Shown here in pieces: positions 10,384 through 17,899 of a stretch of 64,000 nt of DNA. The first letter of the stretch is position 1. Every line of letters begins with the position of its first letter. Location of the stretch: contig NZ_VDYZ01000002.1 in the NCBI RefSeq assembly GCF_007673095.1, positions 286,955 to 350,954 on the forward strand, in the 5' to 3' direction. A program made the translations under genes and the position numbers. The notes beneath the pieces are model-generated. The model had not been told where the DNA came from. It saw nothing but the letters and a program-made list of their open reading frames with translations, and did not search any database. The DNA is from Corynebacterium glyciniphilum AJ 3170 (GTDB lineage: Bacteria > Actinomycetota > Actinomycetes > Mycobacteriales > Mycobacteriaceae).

Positions 10384-10404
10384 TTGTGTGATCACAAATC
10401 ACAC
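10384..10404. promoter_or_regulatory. Candidate GntR operator B upstream of the FAD oxidoreductase operon
   Basis: The segment contains TGTGATCACA at 10387-10396 and, overlapping it, GTGTGAT (10386-10392) paired with ATCACAC (10398-10404). It lies about 140 nt before GTG 10547. The intervening 10405-10546 is an untranslated leader in which no known riboswitch was recognised. Confidence 0.55.
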
Positions 10405-10546
10405 AGTAATGTGGTTTCTACAACAGTAATACAGCGGCTGTTGACTGGGACACCTACGGGGCCCCGCGCTCATCCACTCCAATCCCGGCGAATCCGGCGG
10501 TCGGTCCCGACCTCCCGCCACGCCCCACTTCGCGAAGGAGTCCACC

Positions 10547-11917
10547 GTGAAGGACGCAATCATCATCGGAGGAGGCCTGTCCGGTCTCTCCGCCGCCTGG
10601 CGGCTACGCCACTGGGACACCCTCATCCTCGAGTCCGGGCACCGCACCGGCGGGCGCATCCGGTCGGAGAAACGCGGCCCCTACTTCCTCAACTGGGGTG
10701 GGCACGTCTTCAGCGGGGCGGGCACATCCACCGACGATCTCTTCCACGAGACCGGCACCGCGGTCATGGACGTCCCCGGCACGCTGGCCGGTGTCCACAT
10801 GAACGGGAAGTTGCTGATCAACGGGCCTGCCCAGACGTACCCCCTCCGCGTCCCCGTGCCTTTCAGCGACCGGGTGCAGATGCTGACCCACGGTGCGAAG
10901 GTCAGCCTGGACGTCCTGCGCTACGCGAAGGCCGTGCGTCGCCGTCCCGGGGAGAGCGGCGAGACCCGTCAGCAGCGGATCTACGACTTCGAGAACGACC
11001 GCACCTTCGCCGAGTACCTCGGTGACATCCCGGAGAACGTCGACGCCCTGTTCCGCCCCACCGTCACCCGCTCCGCCGGGGACCCGGACCAGATCTCCGC
11101 CGGCGCCGGGATCGGCTATTTCAGCCTGGTGTGGAACATCGGTCAGGGGCTGAGCAAGAGCATCGTCGGCGGCCCGTCGACATTGACCGAAACCATCGCC
11201 GCCTCACAACGGGACCGTATCCGGACCGGAGCGGAGGTACAGGAGCTCACCCAGCACGCTGACCACGTCACCGTGCGCTACATCAAGGACGGCCAGGAGC
11301 ACGAGGTCTCGGCCCGCACCGCCGTGATGGCCACCCCGGCGCCGATCTCCCGGCGCATCGGCGTGGACCTCCGCCCTGCACTCCGGGACGCACTCGACAA
11401 GGTGCAGTACGGCTCCTACGTCAGCGCCGCGTTCCTGACCGGGGAGACCACGCCACAGGTATGGGACGGTGCCTACGGTATCGCCACGCCGAAGCGTTCC
11501 TTCAACATCGTGTTGAACATGGGCAACCTGGTCAACGGGACCGGCGGCGCGCGGCGCCCGGGCGGCAGCATCATGGTCTTCTCCCCCGCCAGCCTCGCCG
11601 ACAACCTGATCGACAAGACCGACGACGAGATCGCGGCGATCTACCACCGCGACCTCAACGAGGTACTGCCCGGCTTCTCGGACATTGTCGAGGAGACCCA
11701 CGTGCAGCGGTGGAAGCTCGGCGCACCCTACTGCTTCCCGGGCCGCGCCAAGATCCAGGAAGAGCTCATGAAACCCGAGGAGCGAGTCTTCCTCGCCGGC
11801 GACTACCTCGGTTCGCTCTACACCGAAACCGCCATCACCTCGGCGTTCACCGCGGCCCAGCGCGCAGCGAGCCTGCTCGCCACCGAATCCCAGCAGGGCG
11901 TGGCCGTCGCCGGCTGA
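10547..11917 (+). CDS. FAD-dependent amine oxidase / protoporphyrinogen-oxidase-like oxidoreductase
   Basis: A 456-aa flavoprotein of the amino-oxidase superfamily. The Rossmann dinucleotide motif IIGGGLSGLSAAWRL is at residues 5-19, with GRI(R)SE shortly after. The C-terminal FAD-binding signature is RVFLAGDYLGSLYTETAITSAF at about 420-440. The family oxidises primary or polyamines, amino acids, or porphyrinogen and carotenoid substrates. It differs from true HemY and is not adjacent to haem genes, while a DapA-like lyase and an aminoaldehyde-type dehydrogenase follow in the same operon, so oxidation of an amine to an aldehyde or imine is the favoured reading. GTG start with AAGGAG 8 nt upstream. 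Confidence 0.85.
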   Translation: MKDAIIIGGGLSGLSAAWRLRHWDTLILESGHRTGGRIRSEKRGPYFLNWGGHVFSGAGTSTDDLFHETGTAVMDVPGTLAGVHMNGKLLINGPAQTYPLRVPVPFSDRVQMLTHGAKVSLDVLRYAKAVRRRPGESGETRQQRIYDFENDRTFAEYLGDIPENVDALFRPTVTRSAGDPDQISAGAGIGYFSLVWNIGQGLSKSIVGGPSTLTETIAASQRDRIRTGAEVQELTQHADHVTVRYIKDGQEHEVSARTAVMATPAPISRRIGVDLRPALRDALDKVQYGSYVSAAFLTGETTPQVWDGAYGIATPKRSFNIVLNMGNLVNGTGGARRPGGSIMVFSPASLADNLIDKTDDEIAAIYHRDLNEVLPGFSDIVEETHVQRWKLGAPYCFPGRAKIQEELMKPEERVFLAGDYLGSLYTETAITSAFTAAQRAASLLATESQQGVAVAG

Positions 11918-11960
11918 CGCATACCGACGTTCAACCACCATCACCAGCAAGGAGAAACCC

Positions 11961-12857
11961 ATGACTTCAACCTCCCCCACTGAGCTCCGCGGCATCCTGA
12001 CCGCGCTCGCCACCCCCTTCGACGCTGACGAGAAGATCGACACCGCCGTCCTCAAGCAGCTCGTCGACCGCTCCGTCGACCACGGTGTCGACGGCGTTGT
12101 CGTCGGCGGGTCCACCGCCGAGGTCGCCGCACTCAGCGCCGACGAACGTCTCCAGCTCGTGGAGGACGTCATCGAGTACACCGCAGGACGCGTTCCCGTG
12201 GTCGCCCAGACCGGTGCCACCTCCACCGCCGAGGCCATCCGCCACTCACGCGCCGCCCAGTCCGCCGGCGCCGACGTCCTCATGCTGGTCACCCCCTACT
12301 ACGAGCCGCTGAGCCTGGACGAGACCCTCACCTACATCCGCGAGGTGTCCTCCTCCGTCGACATCCCGGTGATGCTCTACAACATCCCCGACGCCACCGG
12401 CGTGAACCTCGACGCCGACACCGCCGGCAGCCTCGCCGGGGAGATCGACAACATCCGCTACATCAAGGACTCCGGCGCCGACTGGGAACAGGCACTGCGC
12501 CTGATCCACCACCACAGCGACAAGCTCGGGACATTCATCGGCTGGGACCCCTACCTCTACAGTGCCCTGGCCGAAGGTGCCGCCGGAGCCGTCGCCGGAG
12601 CAGCCAACGTCGTCCCCTCCGAACTGGTCTCCGTCAGCCGGCTGATCGCCGGGGACAAGCTCGTCGAGGCCCGTACGGAATGGAACCGGGTCTACCCCGC
12701 CATCGACGCGATGATCTCCGAGAACTTCATCGCCGCCGTCAAGGCCGGTCTGCGGCACAACGGCATCTCCGCCGGTGTGCCCCGCCGCCCTGTCGCTGAC
12801 GTCCCCGCAGACGCCACCGACCGCATCACCGCCGCGCTGGACGCACTGCAGCGCTGA
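11961..12857 (+). CDS. DapA-family (dihydrodipicolinate synthase / N-acetylneuraminate lyase) aldolase or dehydratase
   Basis: A 298-aa TIM-barrel class I aldolase-type enzyme. The Schiff-base Lys is Lys169 in RYIKDSG and the catalytic Tyr is Tyr140 in VMLYNIP; the pyruvate-binding loop reads GGSTAEVAAL (48-57), differing from the GTTGE of true DapA. The family includes 4-hydroxy-2-oxoglutarate aldolase, 2-keto-3-deoxy acid dehydratases and the hydroxyproline-pathway deaminase. Placement between a FAD oxidase gene and an aldehyde dehydrogenase gene indicates catabolism rather than lysine synthesis. ATG follows AAGGAGAAACCC. The exact substrate cannot be called. Confidence 0.88.
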   Translation: MTSTSPTELRGILTALATPFDADEKIDTAVLKQLVDRSVDHGVDGVVVGGSTAEVAALSADERLQLVEDVIEYTAGRVPVVAQTGATSTAEAIRHSRAAQSAGADVLMLVTPYYEPLSLDETLTYIREVSSSVDIPVMLYNIPDATGVNLDADTAGSLAGEIDNIRYIKDSGADWEQALRLIHHHSDKLGTFIGWDPYLYSALAEGAAGAVAGAANVVPSELVSVSRLIAGDKLVEARTEWNRVYPAIDAMISENFIAAVKAGLRHNGISAGVPRRPVADVPADATDRITAALDALQR

Positions 12858-12893
12858 CCACCTGTCCCTCCCTTTTACGAAAGGACCACCACA

Positions 12894-14390
12894 GTGAGTA
12901 ACCACACCTTCACCGTCCGACGTCCCGACGCGGGTGCCACCCTGATCACCGAGGGTGACCTGCCCCCACTGCACCACTACATCAACGGCGCATTCACCGA
13001 CAGTGCCGGCGAGTACACCCTGGTCAACCCCGCCGACGGCGGTACGATCGCCGACGTCCCCCGTGGCAGCGCCGACGACGTCGACACCGCCGTCGCAGCC
13101 GCCGTCACAGCCTTCGACACCTGGCGTGACACCACTCCGAAGGACCGCGCCGACCTGCTGCTGGCCATCGCCGACCGTGTCGAGGCCAATGCCGACGTCC
13201 TCGCCCGTCTCGAGGCAGCCGACGCCGGTAAGCCGCGCATGGTCGCCGACGACGACGTCTCCGGCACCGCGGACATCTTCCGCTTCTCCGCCGGTGCGGC
13301 CCGCGCCTTCACCGAACAGGGCGCCGGAGACTACGTCGCCGACCACACCTCGATGATCCTCCGCGAACCCCTCGGCGTGATCGGGGCGATCGTGCCGTGG
13401 AACTACCCGCTGCTCATGGCGGCGTGGAAGATCGCCCCGATTCTGGCCGCCGGCAACACCCTGGTGCTCAAGCCCTCGGAGCAGACCCCGCTGAGCATGC
13501 TGAAGTTCATGGAGATCATCGGCGACCTGCTCCCCGCCGGCGTGATGAACGTGGTCACCGGGCGCGGTTCCGTGGTGGGCGCCCGACTGTCCGAACACCC
13601 GGACATCGCCATGGTCGCACTGACCGGCAGTGTGAACAGTGGAAAGACCGTCGCCGAGTCTGCCAGCGACTCGCTGAAGCGGGTCCACCTGGAGCTCGGC
13701 GGCAAGGCTCCCGTGGTCATCTTCGAGGATGCCGACCTGCAGCAGGCGGCTGAGGCGCTGCGCGAGGCCGGGTACTGGAACTCCGGGCAGGAATGCGGGG
13801 CAGGCACCCGTGTCCTGGTCCACGAGTCGGTCGCGGAGAGGTTCACCGAACTGCTCGTCGAGCAGGTCTCCAGCCTGGTGGTGGGCGATCCCGCCGCCGG
13901 TGAGGACGTGGAGATCGGACCGCTGGTCTCCGAGGACCACCTCACCCGCGTGACGTCCTTCATCGACCGCGCACTCGCCGACGGTGCTTCTGCAGCCATC
14001 GGCGGCGGCGCACTGGACGGCGAGGGATACTACGTCGCGCCCACCGTCCTGACCGGTGTCCAGCCCGGAACCGAGGCAGCCTCCGAGGAGATCTTCGGCC
14101 CGGTGGTCACCGTCGAGACCTTCACCACCGAGAAGGAGGCCATCGACCGCGCCAACGAGGTCCCCTACGGGCTCGCCGCATCGGTGTTCACCACGGATGC
14201 CGCGCGCTCCCTGTCGGTGCCCCGCCGCATCGACGCCGGCACCGTCTGGGTCAACTGCCACCTCGTGCTGGCCAACGATGTCCCGTGGGGCGGATTCAAG
14301 GGCTCCGGTTACGGCCGGGACCTGTCGCTGTACGCGCTGCAGGACTACTCCCGCACCAAGCACGTGCAGATCAACCACGAACGTCGCTAG
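12894..14390 (+). CDS. NAD(P)-dependent aldehyde dehydrogenase, aminobutyraldehyde/betaine-aldehyde type
   Basis: A 498-aa ALDH-superfamily enzyme converting an aldehyde to a carboxylate. Catalytic residues are Asn170 (VPWNYP), Glu267 (HLELGGKAP) and Cys301 (GQECGAGTR); the last is usually GQ(E/D)C. The sequence around SAGAARAF, DHTSMILREPLGV and GFKGSGYGRDLSLYALQDY resembles gamma-aminobutyraldehyde dehydrogenases (PatD/PuuC type) more than generic ALDHs. It is the third gene of the operon started at 10547; GTG start with AAAGGA upstream. The pairing with an amine-oxidase-like enzyme suggests amine to amino-acid oxidation, but the DapA-like partner is not part of ordinary putrescine breakdown. 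Confidence 0.92.
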   Translation: MSNHTFTVRRPDAGATLITEGDLPPLHHYINGAFTDSAGEYTLVNPADGGTIADVPRGSADDVDTAVAAAVTAFDTWRDTTPKDRADLLLAIADRVEANADVLARLEAADAGKPRMVADDDVSGTADIFRFSAGAARAFTEQGAGDYVADHTSMILREPLGVIGAIVPWNYPLLMAAWKIAPILAAGNTLVLKPSEQTPLSMLKFMEIIGDLLPAGVMNVVTGRGSVVGARLSEHPDIAMVALTGSVNSGKTVAESASDSLKRVHLELGGKAPVVIFEDADLQQAAEALREAGYWNSGQECGAGTRVLVHESVAERFTELLVEQVSSLVVGDPAAGEDVEIGPLVSEDHLTRVTSFIDRALADGASAAIGGGALDGEGYYVAPTVLTGVQPGTEAASEEIFGPVVTVETFTTEKEAIDRANEVPYGLAASVFTTDAARSLSVPRRIDAGTVWVNCHLVLANDVPWGGFKGSGYGRDLSLYALQDYSRTKHVQINHERR

Positions 14391-14428
14391 GCGCCCGTCG
14401 CCGGGACGTCCGCGTCATCTGAGCCGCG

Positions 14429-15472
14429 CTATTCCCGGCCGGAGCTGACCCAGGTCGGGTCATCGGCATGGATACTCCGGGTGCCGGTGACCAGCCCCGC
14501 GACCTTGTCGAGCGACGCGACATGGGAGTCAGTGAGGGTGAGTTCGGTTCCTCCGAGGTTCTCGATCATGCGTGACGCCTTCCGTGAGCCGGGGATCGGA
14601 ACCGTGTTCACGCCGTAGCGGGCACCCTTGGCGAGCAGCCAGGCCAGGCAGACCTGCGAATTGGTCGCCCCCAGTTCCTCGGCGACGTCTGCCACGAGCG
14701 CGAGGGCGCGTTCATTGTCGTCCCACCCGCTCGCCATGCGCTCCATGTCACCACGTACATCCGAACTGACGGCTTCCTTGAAGAGTGTGCCGGTGAGGAA
14801 GCCGCGCCCCAGCGGACTGTAGGGCACGACGCCGATGCCCAGCTCCGCACACGTTGGTACGACCGTATCCTCAATATCGCGCGACCAAACGCTCCACTCG
14901 GACTGCAGTGCGGCGATCGGGTGCGTGGCGTGGGCCCGGCGCAGCTCGTCGGCGGTGAGCTCCGACACTCCGAGCTGCCGCACCTTACCCTGCTCCACCA
15001 GGGACGCCATCGCCCCGACGGTCTCTTCCAGAGGAACCTCCGGGTCCGGGCGGTGCAGGTAGTAGAGGTCGATTGTCTCGACGCCGAGACGGCGCAGCGA
15101 TGCTTCGCAGGCGGACTGCACGTACTCCGGCCTGCCGTTGAGCCCCTGAGACTCGATCTTCCCGGTGTCCGGGTTGACCGCCTCACCGGCGATCCCGAAC
15201 TTCGTCGAGATCTGCACCTCGTCGCGACGTTTCGCGAGCAACGGGGCAAGCATCTCCTCGTTCGTTCCGGCGGGTCCGATGTGGTCCCTGCTCGGCGGTT
15301 CTCCGTAGACGTCTGCGGTGTCGAGCAGCGTGATACCGGCGTCGACGGCCTCATTGAGGGATGCGCGGGCATCGTCGTCGGTCAGCCCGCCGCCGTAGAT
15401 GTCGGTGAGCGCCATACAGCCGTAACCTATCGACGAGACATCCAAGGTTCCGAGTCGAGTGGTGGTGTTCAC
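14429..15472 (-). CDS. Aldo/keto reductase
   Basis: A 347-aa NADPH-dependent (beta/alpha)8 reductase. The catalytic tetrad is visible: Asp51 and Tyr56 in LLDTADVYG, Lys91 in ISTKFG, His140 in LYYLHRPDP; the cofactor phosphate site is the late PIPGSRKASRMIEN segment. It resembles the AKR13/YakC group. GTG 15472 follows GGGAGG. Convergent with the ALDH gene (38 nt between stops). A TGATCAC palindrome about 66 nt upstream suggests control by the GntR regulator encoded at 9680. Confidence 0.9.
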   Translation of the reverse strand: MNTTTRLGTLDVSSIGYGCMALTDIYGGGLTDDDARASLNEAVDAGITLLDTADVYGEPPSRDHIGPAGTNEEMLAPLLAKRRDEVQISTKFGIAGEAVNPDTGKIESQGLNGRPEYVQSACEASLRRLGVETIDLYYLHRPDPEVPLEETVGAMASLVEQGKVRQLGVSELTADELRRAHATHPIAALQSEWSVWSRDIEDTVVPTCAELGIGVVPYSPLGRGFLTGTLFKEAVSSDVRGDMERMASGWDDNERALALVADVAEELGATNSQVCLAWLLAKGARYGVNTVPIPGSRKASRMIENLGGTELTLTDSHVASLDKVAGLVTGTRSIHADDPTWVSSGRE

Positions 15473-15537
15473 AGGATCGTCCTCCCTGTCATTATCGGTG
15501 GTGGTGTTTCATCATGTCCTTCCGTTACTTATCCTAC

Positions 15538-15554
15538 GTGATACTTGATCACAT
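15538..15554. promoter_or_regulatory. Candidate GntR operator C upstream of the aldo/keto reductase
   Basis: GTGAT (15538-15542) and ATCAC (15548-15552) flank ACTTG and share the TGATCAC core of the two sites near gntR. It lies in the 95-nt gap upstream of the aldo/keto reductase gene. Confidence 0.45.
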
Positions 15555-15567
15555 AATGCTCAGGTGC

Positions 15568-16230
15568 TCAGCACGGTGACCGGTAGGACGCGGTGTTGTC
15601 CAGCACCCGCGAATAGCCGCCACCTGCCGCTTCCGCTGAGCACAGGGAGCTGACGTCACTGCCGTAGTCGACGACGACGGCGTAGACCTCGGCCCCGTCC
15701 ACGGAGGAACGCAGAGATGCACAGGTGCCCGGCGCGACGACAACCGATCCCGGATTCGCGGCTAACGCGGTATCCACCTCACTGTCGAATGTGGGACTGT
15801 TGCCCATCACGGACTCGACGACCAGGACGCCGCGACCGTCGCAGAGGAGGGCCTCTCCGGACCGGTCACGGGGAGAGGCACCCGATGAGTCAGGGCGGGC
15901 CCCGGTTCCCTGATCCTGGTCCGCCCTATCAGCCCGCTCCGGTTCGGCGGTGACCGTCACGGTCTCGACCGCCTCTTCAGGAGCGTCGGCGTCGGGCGAC
16001 TCCGCGGTCTCTGACGTCGTTACCGGCACGGACGTGAACCCGGGCCCTGCCGCGGCGGTACCGTTGTTTCCCTCGTCCCCGCTGCCACGCAGGAAGAACC
16101 ACCCGCCGACGGCTGCCGCCGCGACGACCACCACGACAACGACAACACCGACAACAGCGGCGATGACGGGTCCTCTTCTCTGCGGTACCCGGTGCGGGCT
16201 CTCCGGGACTGTTCCCCAGGTGTTGCTCAT
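15568..16230 (-). CDS. Membrane-anchored extracytoplasmic protein of unknown function
   Basis: A 220-aa protein with a short cytoplasmic head, one strongly hydrophobic Val/Ala-rich segment (about residues 23-48), a Ser/Thr/Glu/Asp-rich linker, and a C-terminal domain of about 85 residues with four cysteines (LLCDGRGVLVV, PGTCASL, SSLCSAEA, SYRSPC) that probably form disulfides outside the cell. The C-terminal domain looks like a small domain found on corynebacterial surface proteins, but I cannot name its function. ATG 16230 follows GGAAGGAATGTC and is preferred over upstream in-frame ATGs. Confidence 0.7.
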   Translation of the reverse strand: MSNTWGTVPESPHRVPQRRGPVIAAVVGVVVVVVVVAAAAVGGWFFLRGSGDEGNNGTAAAGPGFTSVPVTTSETAESPDADAPEEAVETVTVTAEPERADRADQDQGTGARPDSSGASPRDRSGEALLCDGRGVLVVESVMGNSPTFDSEVDTALAANPGSVVVAPGTCASLRSSVDGAEVYAVVVDYGSDVSSLCSAEAAGGGYSRVLDNTASYRSPC

Positions 16231-16760
16231 GACATTCCTTCCGGCGTAACTGCCTGCATTCTCCTTCATCATTACAGCGGTGGTCCACCGCATTCCCAGT
16301 CGGGCGGCCCCCGGAACCGTCTCACCATCTCCCCCGGAGCTCGTCCGCCGGGTTGCGCGGCTCGGCGGATACGCGAGAACATGACGCCTTCATCGACCTC
16401 ATCGAGCTGTTCATCACCTGCCAGCTACTGCACCCGTGACATCCCCACCAGGATCACCGCAGGACACATCCTGTTCCGGGCCCCCGACGGCGTTTGGCGC
16501 GGTGACGAGTTCAGGGGACTCCGGGCCCCGACAATGCGCGGCTGCCTCGGACGACCGTCAGCGACGATGCACCGACCAAGACAGACCTGCAGGTCGCCGG
16601 ACTACTCACCGTCCGGGCCCTGCGGCTGGGCGCCGCGGGAAAGAACCCGGGCATCCGCCTCCGACAGCGGGGACGCCGGCTGTTCTGACGCCGGCGAACC
16701 GACGCGTGCCGGGATGCGTCCGCCGGAACGGAATCTGCCGCGGAGACCGGGGCATCGCCG
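16231..16760. other. Gene-poor interval, possible gene debris
   Basis: About 530 nt without a convincing gene on either strand. Reading frames here show mixed composition and no Shine-Dalgarno. A short stretch near 16375-16440 could encode DAFIDLIELFITCQLLHP, which looks protein-like and may be a relic, but nothing can be identified. Confidence 0.4.
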
Positions 16761-16789
16761 GTGCTCGCGTGCGGAGTGTTCTCTTCTAC

Positions 16790-17009
16790 CGCTCCTGACC
16801 ATTGGCACAGTCTGCGTGGGTCGCATGGGACAGCCGTTCAGTCGCGGTGGAGGTTCCCTGGCAAACCGGTACCGATTCGCGTTGCCGACACTGCGACCGC
16901 GGTCAGTACAGACGGCGTTCCTGCTGGTCCCGGGAACCGGCAGGCGGGGTTATCCGGACTCCGCTGGACCAACGAAGGAGCCCGCGATGTCGACATCACC
17001 GACTACCAC
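16790..17009 (+). pseudogene. higB toxin remnant
   Basis: The reading frame ending near 17009 finishes with LRWTNEGARDVDITDYH, which matches the C-terminal end of RelE/HigB toxins (FRWxxGxAxDVDYxDYH). Upstream, WHSLRGSHG resembles the family's LHxLxGdr segment but is in register only if frameshifts are allowed, and the intervening part does not read as HigB. The end overlaps the higA-like start in a different frame, the normal higB-higA overlap. Confidence 0.5.
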
Positions 17010-17181
17010 CAGCAACCTCCCCCACCCCGGCGACTGGCTGGTCTCCGAGATGCCGGAACCGATGGGCATCACGCCGTACCGCCTCGCCAAGGACATCCAT
17101 GTCTCAGAGTCACAGATCTCACGCCTCGCAGAGGCCCGGGTAACGGTGGACACGTCAGGCATCGTCCCGCACTCGGCCTAG
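16987..17181 (+). pseudogene. Truncated HigA-type antitoxin (XRE family)
   Basis: A 64-aa frame starting at ATG 16987 (GAAGGAG 7 nt upstream). Residues 12-48 (HPGDWL, EPMGITPYRLAKDIHVSESQI) match the HigA addiction-module antitoxin helix-turn-helix. After EARVTVDTS the family normally continues TALRLARxFGxSxxxWLxLQ; here the frame changes to SGIVPHSA and stops, so about 30 C-terminal residues are missing, probably through a small indel. Expression as a short DNA-binding protein is possible, but with the toxin gene broken the module is dead. Confidence 0.6.
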
Positions 17182-17214
17182 CCAGCGACGCCGGTGTCCA
17201 GCCCCACCAGACAG

Positions 17215-17251
17215 CAACCCCGGAGGATGGTGTAACCAACCTCCGGGGTTG
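17215..17251. repeat. Palindromic repeat, copy 1 (CAACCCCGGAGG stem)
   Basis: A perfect 12-bp stem (17215-17226 with 17240-17251) around a 13-nt loop that itself contains TGGT/ACCA. It belongs with the copies at 17361 and 50625. It lies between the higA remnant and acpS and could stop transcription in either direction. Confidence 0.7.
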
Positions 17252-17360
17252 TTCCCTGCTCGGCACACATGCCACGACCGTGGGACCACGGTGGCACGTC
17301 ACGTAGCGCTCGGTCACGACACGGTGGGAGCACCCTGCCGCGCACCCCGTCCCGGAACGC

Positions 17361-17401
17361 AGCAACCCCACAGGTCGGTCACACCAACCTGTGGGGTTGC
17401 T
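17361..17401. repeat. Palindromic repeat, copy 2 (AGCAACCCCACAGGT stem); terminator of fas-acpS
   Basis: A perfect 15-bp inverted repeat (17361-17375 with 17387-17401), 11-nt loop. It sits 25 nt downstream of the acpS stop and is the likely terminator of the fatty acid operon. Confidence 0.75.
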
Positions 17402-17425
17402 CACTCGACCCCGGGGGCCACGCGA

Positions 17426-17899
17426 CTACATCCGGCGCCACTCCCCGACCACGAAGGCCTGGGCGACAGGCCCGTCATGCGACAGGCTCAGGTGCCAGAC
17501 CGCATGTCCGTTGTCCGTGCTCCCCGGGGCCCCACCACCGAAGTGACGGCTCAGCGCCCCGTTCACCACGGAGGCGAGAGGCTCGTGCAGGCGGATGAAC
17601 GGTCGACCCCAGCGGTCCTTGACCACCTCGATCTGTGACCAGTCCATCCGCGCCCCGGGGATCTCGTCCCCGGCCTCGGCCGCGGTCCACGCCTTGTAGA
17701 ACGCCTCCTTCGCCGCCCACCGGGCAGCGAGGTGCTGTGCCTCGTTGCCACTGGTCTGCGCCTGCTTGGCGCAGGTGCGCCGTTCAGCCCCGGTGAAGGA
17801 CGCGGCGAACCGCGACCCCGGCATCTCGAGCTGCTCGGCGAAGGACGGGATGTCGACCACGTCGATGCCGACACCGATCACGAAGGAGGATCCGGTCAC
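17426..17899 (-). CDS. acpS: Holo-[acyl-carrier-protein] synthase
   Basis: A 157-aa phosphopantetheinyl transferase that transfers 4'-phosphopantetheine from CoA to the ACP domain of the adjacent FAS-I. Signatures: GIDVVDIPSF (metal-binding Asp) at 10-19 and AARWAAKEAFYKAW (Glu/Lys catalytic region) at 58-71. The GTG start overlaps the fas stop by 4 nt (GTGA), so synthesis is coupled to FAS. Slightly longer than typical bacterial AcpS, as in actinobacteria with FAS-I. Confidence 0.93.
   Translation of the reverse strand: MTGSSFVIGVGIDVVDIPSFAEQLEMPGSRFAASFTGAERRTCAKQAQTSGNEAQHLAARWAAKEAFYKAWTAAEAGDEIPGARMDWSQIEVVKDRWGRPFIRLHEPLASVVNGALSRHFGGGAPGSTDNGHAVWHLSLSHDGPVAQAFVVGEWRRM

Noticed and set aside
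10405..10546. Riboswitch in the 140-nt leader of the FAD oxidoreductase operon
   Set aside because: No conserved core of a known riboswitch class could be recognised; only the GntR-like palindrome stands out.
10547..11917. Calling the flavoprotein HemY (protoporphyrinogen oxidase)
   Set aside because: No haem genes nearby, and its operon partners are catabolic enzymes; only superfamily membership is supported.
17215..17401. CRISPR repeat array
   Set aside because: Two unequal hairpins with no regular spacers and no cas genes; they are palindromic intergenic repeats.
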